NCBI GenBank assembly: GCA_002189035.1
Contig: NEEC01000026.1
Span: forward strand, 578,501-642,500
DNA length: 64,000 nt
Origin: Utricularia gibba
Lineage: Eukaryota; Streptophyta; Magnoliopsida; Lamiales; Lentibulariaceae
Direction of reading: 5' to 3'
Shown here: one piece after another, positions 48,032 to 59,412 of the stretch
Layout: each line of letters begins with the position of its first letter
Position numbering within the stretch: the first letter of the stretch is position 1
Position numbers and translations under genes: made by a program
Notes under the pieces: model-generated
Told to the model about the DNA's origin: nothing
Databases searched by the model: none
The model's input: the letters and a program-made list of their open reading frames with translations, nothing else

Positions 48032-48369
48032 TGCCTCTCATTCATGATCCTACACATAGTTCACGATATAGGATGAATATGGATAGGGGAAGGAGCGCAG
48101 GAATGAGAAGTGGACATAGTGGAAGACCAAGATTTTCACAAGATACAGCTTCACCTGCACATAGTCCACCTCAGAGTCATCGGGTATCTATTGATGTACC
48201 ATATCACCGTGATTTCAAAGGTCTTTCTCAACAATCACGGTCATCTCTTCAAGAACGACCTCAAGGTATGAACACTAGGTTTGATCTTCCTAGCTCGTCT
48301 ACTCAACAGTCTAGGAAGCAAAAGTTACTTGTGTGTAAATTTTTTGGGTCATTTATGAAATTCAGATAA
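48031..48369 (+). CDS. Hypothetical Ser/Gln/Arg-rich frame inside the MULE
   Basis: The frame of 112 codons (RYRMNMDRGRSAGMRSGHSG..., SSTQQSRKQKLLVCKFFG) is low-complexity and rich in Ser, Arg, Gln and Pro. It starts exactly where the copia fragment ends and stops at the right subterminal repeats. It could be part of a captured host exon or chance. No family is recognised. Confidence 0.22.
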   Translation: MPLIHDPTHSSRYRMNMDRGRSAGMRSGHSGRPRFSQDTASPAHSPPQSHRVSIDVPYHRDFKGLSQQSRSSLQERPQGMNTRFDLPSSSTQQSRKQKLLVCKFFGSFMKFR

Positions 48370-48384
48370 ATATTATCAATATGT

Positions 48385-48900
48385 AAAATACTATTTGATT
48401 GGTAACTGTAATTGATGAATTACAGTGATCGGCATAATTATGCAATTATCATTTCCTTTATTACTTTTGTTTTTAGTAACTGTAATTGATGATTATAAGG
48501 ATTGGCAAAAATAAATAATTTTTGTTTTGATTACATTACTTTCATTTATACTAACTGTAATTGATGATTACAGGAATTGGAAAAAATAAACAATTTTTCG
48601 TTTTGCTTATATTACTTTCATTTATGATAACTGTAATTGATGAATTACAATGATCACCAGAAATAAGTAATTGTCATTTTCTTTATATTACTTTCATTTT
48701 GAGTAATTGTAATTGATGAATTACAGTGATTGTCAAAAATATGCAATTATCGTTTTTTTATATTATTTTTATTTCTAGTAACTGTAATTTATGATTACAG
48801 TGATTGTAAAAAATAAAGAATTATCGAATTGCTTATATTAATTTCATTTCTGGTAACTGTAATTGATGAATTGTAGTGATTGGTCAACATAAATTAACAT
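48385..48900 (-). repeat. Right subterminal repeat array of the MULE
   Basis: Seven or so imperfect units share 'taactgtaattgatgaattacagtgat' (near 48403, 48477, 48552, 48628, 48704, 48778, 48854), the reverse complement of the left array. AT-rich TIR-like sequence continues to 49675. Confidence 0.8.
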
Positions 48901-49920
48901 ATGTAAAATTTGTTTTCACTAATTGAATCACAATTAGTATATAGTAAAACATGAATTCTATTATTGTATTATAAAAAAATCGATACATTATAGATATATA
49001 TATGTATTATAATGATTCATATAATATGTATCTTTGTATTTTTTAAGAAAATCGAATATCTTGTGGAATTTTATAAATATAAATATTTTATTTTTTATTA
49101 TTTTAAAATTGTTATACATTTCTAGTAACTGTAATAGATTATTATGGTGCTTGAAAATCTCGGACACTATAATTTATATTGTAGGCATCAATTTCAATAT
49201 AAATTAATATATGAATATTTTTTTTCACTAATCGAAATATAATTAGAATATATAGAAAAACATGATTTCTATTATTGTATGTTCAAAAATAATGATACAT
49301 ATAATATATAAGTATTATATTTGTAATTTCAAAAAAACATAAATATCTTGAGAAATATTAGAAATATAAATATGTGTATTTTTATTTTAAAATTATACAA
49401 TTAAAATTATGATTAATTTTTAAAAATATTTTATTAATTAATTAGTTTGAGTGATATAAACAGTTTTTTTTAAAAAAATTTGAAATATTTATAACAGAAA
49501 TTATATTATTTAAATACATATATTTATTATATTTAAATGTATACGATATCTAAGAATAAAATTAATTCAAAAAAGAAAAGAAAAAGTTAAGATAGATGTT
49601 TTTGTACACATAATATACATAGTGGATGGTTTTGGAATTGAGTTTTTTCACAGTGGGTGGTTTTGTAAATGACCCGTAAATCCCCCTCGAAAAGGTTTCG
49701 TTAGTTGTAACATAGGGGTTTAGTTCATTTGAGTATTCGACTGCTATATTTAAAGAGTAATTTCTAATGGTATAAATCATTGGATTTTAAAAAATAGATT
49801 TAGAGGTTTTTCTCATAAAATATAGAATTTTGGTTGGAATTGCAAAAGGTTTGTGACAACATATTTCTTATAAATTTATTTTTGATTTCTAGAAAAATTT
49901 AATTGTTTTTGTATGTGTTC

Positions 49921-50510
49921 AGCATTCACTTCAAACTTACAAGGCCATACAGTTCAAAATATTTCCACTCTATGAAGAATGGGTTGAAATTTTTGGAAGT
50001 GATCGTGCGACTGGTGAGGGAGCAATACCCATCGATGATGAACCAAGAAATGACATCGAAGGTGCAACTACAGGGCTAGAGGAAGACCCACCAAATGAAA
50101 ATGGTACAGAGGGTGTTTATTCTAATCTGAAAAGCCAACACTCTAATGATGAGTCAAGTTCATTTTTTGAGGATGTATTTGCATGTAGCAAACAAGAAAG
50201 GCCAAACAAGAGAGGAAAACGAAAGAGAATAGCATATGATGACCAAGATTTTATTATAAAGCTTCGGGAGATGACTCAAGAAACCAATGCTATGTTGCTG
50301 CAAATATCATCTAGGCTAACTACTGAAAGTGATTGCCAACGTCAAGCAGCTACAATGATACGAAGCATGTCTCTTCATATGTCTCCAATTGAATTTATGA
50401 ATATTTCAGAGGTTATAATTAATAACCCTGGAAAGCTACAAAGTTTTCTAGCAATGACAGATTCTGAAAAACTTGAATTAGTATCAAGCATTCTAAAAGA
50501 ATATCGTTAG
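49921..50510 (+). pseudogene. Harbinger Myb/SANT-like protein, C-terminal exon
   Basis: After a TGTGTTCAG acceptor the frame reads HSLQTYKAIQFKIFPLYEEW, then VEIFGSDRATGEGAIPIDDE. The FPLYEEW...IFGSDRATG segment is the conserved end of the Myb/SANT-like domain of Harbinger ORF1 proteins. A nuclear-type basic stretch KRPNKRGKRKR-like and MTQETNAMLLQISSRLTTES follow, to the stop at 50510. The DNA-binding N-terminal exon is not present upstream, where the MULE lies. Confidence 0.72.
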
Positions 50511-51134
50511 CATTATGAAAATACTTAGTTAGTGATTATGTATTTTGTCTTTCATTTAAACGTTGTTGTCTATTGTTTGTTGAAGATTTTATTGTTGTTA
50601 AAACTTTGATTACAATTAAGATGTTGATGAGTTTGCATTATGGTGTGATTGGTTATTAAATGATGTTATATAACTTATTTTATTTTCACTTGGTTAATCA
50701 TTTTTTTTATTGCTATATGTATTGGTTTTTTTGGATAGGCGACATCCCATGTGCTGGAAAATTTTTTTTATTTCATTGCTTCTCATCCTTTCTTAAGGTC
50801 TCAATAACAAATCAAATCAAACAAACACACATTAACTAAGAATTACAACACCAAATAATTTATTTTTCAAGCAAACAAACAATCACTAAACATATATCAA
50901 TCTTATTATTTGTAAAAAAGCAAACTAAGTGTATATTGATTAACTAAATTGGATTAAATAGTTAAGATAACAGATAATCATAAATCAGCCTAAAAAAACC
51001 ATCAAATACAACTAAACATAGCAAATACCATCATTCCAACAAAACTTACATAAAGGCTCAATGTCCAGCAATAATCCAATATAAATAGTTGCAAAACAGA
51101 TTATATATTTCAACAAATCTACTCATTTAAGTAT
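50511..51134. other. Non-coding centre of the second Harbinger
   Basis: AT-rich 3' sequence between the two convergent Harbinger genes; nothing else seen. Confidence 0.5.
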
Positions 51135-52440
51135 TCATTGATCAATCCATTCCAATGATGACACATTCTCAGAAGTCATAAAATTACCATGACTTGTCTC
51201 ATTATCACAATAGTCATCCGGAACCTCATATTCATAAGGATCTTTGGTCATCTCTCGTCGTATAAAATCGTGAAGCAACGCACATGCATTGATGATCCTT
51301 ATTTGTGCATTTATAGGATAGAATGAGGCGGAACGCAATATACCCCATCTTTTTTTCATAATTCCCCAAGTCCTTTCAATAACATTACGTGACTTTGCAT
51401 GCCACATATTAAAGTATTCTTTTTCATCTTGAAGAATTTGAGTACCTTCACCCCAATCTTTAAGATGATACCTTACGCCTCTATATGGTGTCAAAAACCC
51501 TTCACTATTTGCATATCCATTATCCGCCAAATAATAATAACCTAGAAATATCAAAACAATAAAAATTAGGAAAGTTGGTATATAAATAATGCATAAACAT
51601 ATAGACTGTCGTACCCTTAGGAACACGAAATGGGTTCTTTCGTGTAAGCACATCTTGTAATACTCGTCCATCTGCAGCCGAGCCTTCTCATCCTGCTAGT
51701 ACATATATGAAGCACATTTTATCATCGCGGACTCCTAATACATTGGTTGCTATTGATCCTTTACGTGTTCAATATCAAGGTTTATCCACCCCCTTCACTG
51801 TGACATTCACATAAGTTCCATCTAATGCACCTAAACAATTCTAACACAAAAAGCAAATAATAATAAATACCTATTTCATATTAACACCAATAACAACAAA
51901 GTATTGACTTAGAAATATACTTTAAAATATGTGTTACCTCAAAAAATTTGAAGCTTGAACCATTGTTGCTGCAAATAGGCTTCGGCTTAACCAACAATTT
52001 ATCATGAAGCTTAAGAACAGCTTTAAAAACTTGATTAAAATATATGCTACATGTAGCCGTAGATCTCAAGAAATCAAATTTTTGAGATCTTATCTTCTTG
52101 TGATGTGCTAGCACACCAAAAAATAATGCAACTTTTTCTTCAATGGAGACCCACCTGGAGTTTTTTAAACCAGAAAATTGTTGCAAAAGAAAACAGAGTC
52201 GGCCAAAAGCATCTTGACTCAAACGCAAATTCTCACAAGCTGCTCCTCTAACATCGGTTACCAAATTGCACAAATACTGTTCTTGCTTTGGTCGCCTAGC
52301 CAAAAGAGAATAGTGCCGTGCTTTCTTCTTGCGCGTCAAATTCCAGTGCAAATAACAAGCTAATCTTAGCATAGCCCATTGAATCACAATAACTCTTACA
52401 ATCAAGGAAAAAATAGAGCGATTCCGATGCACTGCCATTC
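51135..52440 (-). pseudogene. HARBI1-like transposase of the second Harbinger (few disabling changes)
   Basis: The start MAVHRNRSIFSLI is at about 52440. The N-terminal region has ENLRLSQDAFGRLCFLL and FFGVLAHHKKIRSQKFDFLR. After an intron (about 51850-51950) comes NCLGALDGTYVNVTVKGVDK with the first catalytic Asp, then stops in the next 100 bp (near 51780 and 51700, one replacing the Trp before EGSAADGRVL). After a second intron (51545-51610) are YYLADNGYANSEGFLTPYRG, WHAKSRNVIERTWGIMKKRW (third acidic residue, E) and IINACALLHDFIRREM. It is younger than the copy at 5262-6580 but not functional as read. Confidence 0.85.
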
Positions 52441-52708
52441 TGCATTGCAATGAAATAGATTGAACCAAATGTGCAGAAAAGAGGGATTTTTGAGAGTGAA
52501 GGAGACGAACGATTGAGGGGCAATTTTGGTATAAAATAAAAAGTATTAGATAAAATAAGGGAGGGCCGATGTTTTATTTAAACCCTTGTACATGGGTTTA
52601 AAAAAACCCTTGCAATCCCGGGATCATTTAAACACACAAAGTAAACACAATACAATTTGCAATCCTACTTTTAAACCCATTGAATCCTTTCAACCAAACA
52701 ATCCCTTA

Positions 52709-52957
52709 GGCGCAAGGCATTTTCAGGTGGACGAGCCTCTTTCACCTTTATTTTGCTAATGTACTTTGAAGTTGGCTGGAGCTAACGTGCATTACTTTGA
52801 TTTGTGTATTTCACTTTGTTGTATTACATTTGTTTGAACTTGATTATTATTTTACACGTGGATGCACTTGACATGTAGATGGGTAATGTGTTAAAATACA
52901 AGGAAAATAGCTTATCTACATACATGAGAGAAGGACATTACCAAAAAATCGAAATGA
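52709..52957. other. Flank of the solo LTR, possible Myb-gene relic
   Basis: From 52880 a frame reads MGNVLKYKENSLSTYMRE up to the solo LTR at 52963, and may be the 5' part of the Myb/SANT-like relic that resumes at 54133. No other feature. Confidence 0.3.
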
Positions 52958-52962
52958 CAATG

Positions 52963-54132
52963 TGATAAACGAAAAATTTACACGTCGTAAATGTAAACTT
53001 TCCTATCAAATAAATTTATAACTTAATACACATTCAAGCATAAAACAATTATGAGCATAGTGGACTAGGGTCGAACACAAGGAGCTAGGTGCTTGCTATG
53101 TGAAGGTCAATGCAAGGAATCAATGTCATGTTGGTAAAATTGGTCTTAGCTAGGACTAAGGTAGAACTAAAACGAAATATAGTAAAAAAAAGTAATAAGT
53201 TCTAGAGTTCGGTTGTTTCTGGAATGAAATGGGTGATGCCTTGGGACTCCTGGGGGATGTATGCTTATCACTAAACAAACTCACACAAACCACAAATCAT
53301 ACAACTAACTCACAAGATCTAGGTCTACCCGGATTCTTGTTTTTCCCCCTAATCTTTGGTCTACCTCTAATTAGGGTTGTTAAGTTGGGTTTCACTACTT
53401 CCCCCTCTTGATCTATCCTGGTTTGTTAAGGAAGTGGCGTGACTCATGGCTGTTTAGATCTAAAAGTTGATTAACATGTTTCTCCCCTTTTTACCCCAAG
53501 GCACCCCCCTAAGTACTTAGCTAGTCATGCTTAAAGTAAACGAAAGTGGAAAAGAAAACATCACCCACAGTGTGCTCATTTTACAGTCAAATACCAGAAA
53601 GCAAACAAGCAAGTAATGTGAAGTGTCAACAAAAACTGAAAAACGTCACTAGCTACTCTTAGCTAGGAGTAATATTCTTCGAAGACAGAAAATAATCTTG
53701 AACTTCAGCTTCGTTCCTGTTTGTCTTCCTTCTTCTTCCTTCCCAGAAAACCTTCTCCCCATAAAATGTGTTCGTGAGTCTCCAAGGGGAGATCTACCTT
53801 CTCTCTCCACCTTTCCCTCTTTTTGTCCAAAATCTCCCTTTTTCCTCCTTGGATTTTGTGTGCACCACTTTTCTGACATTTGGACTCATCTTCTGCCACT
53901 ACACTGTGCATGTTCGGCTCCTTGGAATTTGTGTTGTGACCTACACTGCATTGCTCGAATAAAACTATTAGAAGGTTGGGGCTAAATCATAGATTTAGTC
54001 CCAACTAAAACTAAAATCACACAATTACGGTACTAATGCACAAAAATATAAAACTAGGCAGTAAAATTAAATTTTTGTAGCATAATATGAATTTTTTTCA
54101 TGTACTTAATCACTCAAAAATATGTGTTATCA
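52963..54132 (-). mobile_element. Solo LTR (family A), 1.17 kb, perfect TSD
   Basis: The plus-strand ends are TGATAAACGAAAAATT and AAATATGTGTTATCA, so on the minus strand it starts TGATAACACATATTTTTGAG, identical over 20 bases to the start of 32226-33406. A perfect CAATG duplication flanks it (52958-52962 and 54133-54137). The central C/T-rich zone (53700-53960) and the inverted repeat near 53977-53999 are as in its relatives. It has no pol or gag. Confidence 0.9.
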
Positions 54133-54310
54133 CAATGGAAACCCGGTAGGAAAAGTACCTAACTCAAGCTTTGAAAGGGATAGTTCAACATGGTTGAAAG
54201 ATTGAGAATGTATTTAGGGATAGTTAACATCATGCAATCAAGCCTATTTTTTGAAAGATATAGCTAGAAAACCAATGTATGCACACAACCATATTTGGAA
54301 GAATGATTAT
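54133..54310 (+). pseudogene. Myb/SANT-like domain relic interrupted by the solo LTR
   Basis: The frame reads KYLTQALKGIVQHG, stop, KIENVFRDS, stop, HHAIKPIF, then further residues ending MHTTIFGRM. This parallels LLHALKQIVKEGWKIENGFK of the Harbinger accessory gene at 10468-10701. It carries at least three stops. It is a third, separate Harbinger-derived remnant, with the solo LTR inserted at its 5' side. Confidence 0.5.
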
Positions 54311-54880
54311 TATTTGCTAATCAATTTTTTTGTCTCGATATGGCATTGGATTTAATGAAATGGTGAATATGGTAGATGCCGATGATGAGTTGGAACCGAA
54401 ATTGAAGAGGTATAGTTTGGGGCACCTCTTCGACCTATGCGACCAGCCCTTATAACGTTGGGTTTTTAGACAATTCCTTCTGAGTGGGTATTTGTCCCTA
54501 TTGTTTAATCTCCCATTAAGCAAGCCATAGCCTCCTCGAGCATTCTCCACCCAGTATACCTGTAAATTCTTGTCCATTGCATTCTCGCCATGACGAAAAA
54601 GGGAGTGCTATCCCCTTGGCTTTAGAATTTTCCTTGCTCGTAACCCATATCTATATTATTATTTATTATAATAAATAATTTGATTTGATTATTTATTATT
54701 TTTATTATTTTTTATCGAGTCTTCCATATCTGCGAGATTTCCATATCTATAGACCCTAGGAATGTATTTATTATTTTTTATTGATTTTACATTTTATATA
54801 TTAATTTGATCTTTTTGTAACATAAATACATTTTATAAATTTCTAAAGTATTTTCGAATCAATAAGAAGAGAAATCAAAA
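54311..54880. other. AT-rich sequence between relics
   Basis: An open minus-strand frame (54317-54577) has no recognised motif. 54640-54870 is strongly AT-rich. Confidence 0.35.
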
Positions 54881-54881
54881 T

Positions 54882-57180
54882 CTAAAAATTTACGAATTTG
54901 AGAGGGCATAAAGCAATTAATGGATGATGGATTTCGTACTCGCATGAAAACTGCCCTTGGACCAGCCACGAATCGATATAAGCATCGAGTTTTGTAACTC
55001 TAAGTTCCTTGGCCATCTTCATTTCCTTAATCAAGGTTTCATATTCACCTATATTGTTGGTGGTGGAAAATAAGAACTTCACCGTTATATAAATGTGATC
55101 TCCATCCCGAGTTTTGATATATATTCCTCCTCCAACCCCATTATACATCAACCTTTCAACATGCATAGCCCATCGGCCATTGACTTGCATGAATCAGTCA
55201 ATCGACCTGATCATTTATACTAGGAAATTGGTGAGCAGCTGAGCTTTGATTGACGTCCTTGATTTGAATTCGATATCTATAGTACTTAACTTGACTGCCC
55301 ATTTGACCACCCTTCTAGAGATCTCAGGTTAAGAGATAATATACTTCAATGGTTGATTTGTAAATATCACGATATGTCAATCTTGAAAATATGATTTCAA
55401 TTTAGTGGCCGTCATTTTCAAAGCCAAGATGAACTTCTCGATTACCGAATATCGGGTCTCCCTTGGCAGAAGAACCTTACTCATGTAGTATATCGATAAG
55501 TGCTTTTCCTCCGAAATAGTTACCAGGACCATACTCCTTCAATTTTTCAAAAGCAACCTAACAATCTTCGTCCCATTCTAGAGCATTCCCTTTTCAAAGG
55601 ACTTTGAAGAAGGATGCCAATTTGTCTACTGATCGAGATATGAATCAATTGAGGGCGGTCGATTTCCCTGTAAGGCTTTGATATTCCTTGACCGTCCTCG
55701 AGGGCTGCATTTTGCATATCACCTTGATCTTCGTGGGATCAGCCTCAATTCCTCTCTCGAAGACATAGTGGCCGAGGAATTTCCCACTCCTTACCCCAAA
55801 ACAACACTTCAATTGGTTGAGTTTCAACCCATACGATCGACATAGAGAGAAGCAAGAATCTAGGTAAGTCAAATGGTCTTCCTCATTCATTGATTTAATG
55901 ATCATATCGTCCACATACACCTTCATGAAATTACCGATTTCGGAAGAGAAAATCTTGTTCACAAGTTGCTGATAGGTAGCCCCAGAGTTGTTCAGGCTGA
56001 AAGGCATGGCAACGTAGTAGTAGACCCCATCCTTGGTGTAGAAGGTAATTTTCCGTTGATCCTTCTCTGGGATGAAAATTTGGTAATAACAGGAATATGC
56101 TTCCATAGTGCTCAAAAATTGGACAGCAGGCATTGAGATCGGTGAAGTCAACACACATTCTCCACTTTCCCCCAGGCTTCGGGACAACGACGAGGTTGGC
56201 CACTCATTCGGAATATTGAATCTCCCTCACATAGCCGGCTTCTAACAATTCCCTCGTTTTTTCCTTGATGATTCGGCACTACTCTTCATAGAAATGTCGC
56301 TACTTTTGTCGAATCGGTTTTGCTCCCGGGTAGGTATTAATGTGATGTTCAGCAACAGATGGATTCATACCTACGAAATTAGCGACATTCCAAGCAAAGA
56401 TATCAGTGTTCCTTTTCAAGAGTTCGGCTAACCTTTTCTCAAACTCAGCACTAATATGGGTCGTCTTCTGCATATCCCCTGTACAAATTAGTTGCTTCTT
56501 TCCTATTGGTTCCATGGCTTGTTTGGTCGGCTCACTGCGGTCTTTGTCTACCATCATTATTCTTGGTTTCTTTATGCACGTGTCCCGACAAGAAGACACA
56601 TAGCAAGATCGAGCGGCTAGTTAGTCGATATCTAGTGTGCAGATGCCCCTTGGAGTCGAGAACCTGATTTTCAAATGTATAGTTGAGGGTATCATACCGA
56701 ATAGGATGAGAATGATGTTATAAGAAACCTCTGAGTCCAGTATCAAGAATTCTATTCTCTTGGTCCAGTTTCGCCCCAACACACCAAATGTCATGGGCAG
56801 GGTTATCTTTTTGACTATCTGCACGGCCCATTGATCAAAAGTGTATAACTTCATGCTGATTCGACGAATGTCTCCCTCCTTGGATGACACGAGCAACTCA
56901 GCTACCTCTTTCTTCATGATGTTGCAAGAGGACCCTTGATCAATAAGGATATTTCTCACCTTTGTGCTTCTGCATATTCCCGCCATCACTAGGGGTTCAT
57001 TTCGGGCAGCAAGATCGATGGGGACGTTCCTCTCATAAAAAGTGAATTCCTCCTACTCCCAAGCAGCTTTTTCATATTGGTTTTTCCTGATCTCAAAGAC
57101 TTCTACCCTCCTTGCCTCATCCAAATATCTTTTCCTTGCTTTTCCTAATTCGTCCACTTCAGTCCCCCCTGAAACCACAT
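54882..57180 (-). pseudogene. Ty3/gypsy retrotransposon pol relic (protease-RT-RNase H), Tat/Athila-like
   Basis: Reading down the minus strand: EEFTFYERNVPIDLAARNEP and the protease ILIDQGSSCNIM (about 57060-56621); a linker with KRLAELLKRNTDIFAWNVAN; reverse transcriptase with VVVPKPGGKWRMCVDFTDLN (56200-56140), GVYYYVAMPFSLNNSGATYQ and an intact VYVDDMIIKS box (about 55920); the RT thumb/RNase H linker with frame breaks (55640-55200); and RNase H (VGGGIYIKTRDGDHI, TTNNIGEYETLIKEM) to 54882. At least five frame breaks. No integrase and no matching LTRs were identified. The gapped RT-RNase H region is of the plant Tat/Athila kind. Confidence 0.9.
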
Positions 57181-57192
57181 GGATTTCCCTAG

Positions 57193-58647
57193 TGTTAGTG
57201 TATGTGTTCTAGAGACAATCAACTCATTGGCAAATCTTATCTTTTGATATTTACTTTGAATTGTGATCAAATTTATATCATTGATAAAATCCTCTACTTG
57301 ATCTATGTGCTATAGAAATTATGATGAGATCATAATGTGAGATTCTTCAAGCACTCATGATCAAGTTAAATCTCCCTGGCTAGGAGTATTTGTGAAATGA
57401 GGATATCACAAATACGAATAAGCTGGCACACATTGAGTTCCCTAAACAGTTTAGGCAATGGTTCTCACAATTGATGTAATGAGATTACTAGAACCTATGT
57501 GTGGGTGTCGATTAGAGAATCGATTCACTGGATGACTCATCTTTGAGATGCTACTATGGGAAGCTAACCAATTGTCAATAGCAAGATCTCAAATATGACA
57601 GCCGTGCAAGTAAGCTTAGACTTGAGGTCAACAAAGTTATTTTGATCTTAAGATCACATTTTCACTCATTACTAATGGGAGTCTAACCATGGCTTGCCTA
57701 GTATGGATGAGTAGGGATGTGACTCCTTAAGGTTGGAGATAGTTGATTGATCAATAAAGGATTCATCACTCATGTTAGCAATGAGATTATATCTCAAGTA
57801 ATTGCATCAAAGCCTAATAGTAAGTCTTGGGCCCAGGGTAACGACACTTGAATTGTTTGAGTAGGTCATTGAGTGTTAGTGCTTGAATGCAATTATAAGT
57901 TCGATACATCAGAAAGACACACACCCATGTTCTGGTACCGAATAAAATATAAGTATGATGAAAGCTGTTCATTGCATGGTGGCTGGTCATGGAAAGGCTC
58001 AATCAGTTCACCTGATTATTCTTTAATCTTGGGGATCATGATATGTTGCTAGACATCACTCATGATCGATAATGATGGATTTGATTAATTAAGAGTTAAT
58101 TAATAAATCCATTATTACGGCCTTGATTGAAGAAGCCTATAGGGTCATACACAATAGTGGAATCACTCATCGATATAAAATAGAATGACATAATTACATG
58201 AGATGTGATTGGTAAAGTGGATAAATTAAATAGAGAGTTATTTTGAGATTAATATTGATTAAACTCAAAATAAAAGATCTCATATAGATATGATTTGATA
58301 TGTCACAAAATATCTATCAAAAAAAGATTTAGATCTTAAGATCTGATCCAAAGTCTTCGTGCTCTCTGAGATTAATCCACAAGGAGGTGTTTTTCTCTAC
58401 TAGCACCTGAGGAATTCGACCAGCATTCAAGAGCCTTGAAAAGGTTATCGACGGAGTGCTCTACATGTGGATACCATAGAGGCCGTCTGCTTTGGGGCGG
58501 TTGGTGAAAAACGAAGTCCTTTGAAAGGTATTTTCAGCATCCCTTTATCTGATATATACCGTATTCCAAGATCTACGTTGGGAGTTTCTCAAAATTTTTA
58601 AAATTCCGCTGCTTTTGAGACATACAATGTCTACGAGAAACCCAACA
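57193..58647 (+). mobile_element. Copia LTR copy, 1.45 kb, nearly complete
   Basis: It starts TGTTAGTGTATGTG and ends GTCTACGAGAAACCCAACA, with TG...CA termini whose inverted ends (TGTTAG/CCAACA) fit copia LTRs. Its last 38 bp match the stub after the copia pol at 2341-2379, and its interior matches 31380-32225 plus 33407-33582. The flanking 5-mers CCTAG and GTCTT do not match, so it is not a clean solo LTR or one border is wrong. It abuts the gypsy relic, which runs in the opposite direction. Confidence 0.72.
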
Positions 58648-59412
58648 GTCTTAGACACCAAAAACTCCAAATCACTTGGTGTCAAGAGTCTTTTATAATA
58701 GAGAAGATTTAAATCTTTGTTTGCTTGTTTATAAAAGTCAGATTTTATTCAAATTTTTATATGGCCCAATCATTTGAGATCAAATATTCACTTTTTATGC
58801 AACTTAAACCTACTTTTTGATTCAAATTCATGTTGCTTTAGGCATGTTCATTATTGGCTCATAATCTCTTTTCCAATTGAGTTGATATTATCTTTAAAAA
58901 TCATAAAATATAATTTTCCTTCAAAAATATCAAACTAATACAAATATATAAAAATCATTAAAAGGTATTTGAGAAACTAGATACAAAGAATATAAAATGA
59001 TATAAAAAATTTAATGAAAACTACAATTTTGAGTGACAAGAAAAACTAAAACACCTAAAACCTTCAATTGATTTGCCATTAATTCTTTGAAAAAAATGAT
59101 TGCAAAACATAGTGCAAATGCAATGTCAAAGCCTACACTAGTAGTATTATTCCCCCCTCCATCAGCATATGCTTCCCCTCTAGAGCACCAAACAATAGGT
59201 AGGCAATGCTTCTAATAAATGTGATCAACGCTTTTGGTCATATCACACCGATGACAAATAGTGGTTAGTATTAATTTTAAAGAATTGGCAAATTTGATTT
59301 GAAGTGTTTATTGTGCACCCTTTCTAACAACTATAAATTGATCACCTCTAGCATTTGGTTCTCCACGCCTCAAATCTGTGAGTGGGTGTGGTGCTATTTC
59401 CATTACCACAAC
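58648..59412. other. Promoter-side flank of the purple acid phosphatase gene
   Basis: AT-rich intergenic DNA with a small inverted repeat (GACACC...GGTGTC, 58653-58682). The phosphatase promoter must lie here, but no TATA box stands out with confidence. Confidence 0.4.

Larger units (their letters stand above)
42574..49675. mobile_element. Mutator-like element (MULE), 7.1 kb, 10-bp TSD
   Basis: The 10-mer GTAAATCCCC is directly repeated at 42564-42573 and 49676-49685. Inward of it the ends are inverted: GAGTTTTTACCAAAT... at the left and GGGTCATTTACAAAACC... (reverse complement) at the right, sharing CCAGTTCCAAAAT/CTCAATTCCAAAA further in. Long AT-rich subterminal zones and arrays of an about 75-bp unit lie in opposite orientation at the two ends. 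A 9-11 bp TSD and long TIRs define Mutator elements. No MURA transposase was found. The interior carries a chimeric FCP1-like gene, an LTR, a copia fragment and a short frame. Confidence 0.8.
49686..52705. mobile_element. Second PIF/Harbinger element, right end intact, left end unclear
   Basis: The right end is ...TTTCAACCAAACAATCCC at 52688-52705, followed by TTA (52706-52708), the expected Harbinger TIR type and target site. It holds the C-terminal part of a Myb/SANT-like gene (+) and a HARBI1-type transposase (-), convergent as in the first copy. No exact matching left TIR was found. A poor match starts at about 49717 (GGGGTTTAGTTC). The MULE's right boundary lies about 30-40 bp away, and the Myb domain exon is absent, so the left part is deleted. 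Confidence 0.68.

Noticed and set aside
43000-48900. CRISPR-like or satellite array interpretation of the regular 75-bp units
   Set aside because: The units are imperfect, occur in inverted orientation at both ends of a TSD-bounded element and fit transposon subterminal repeats.
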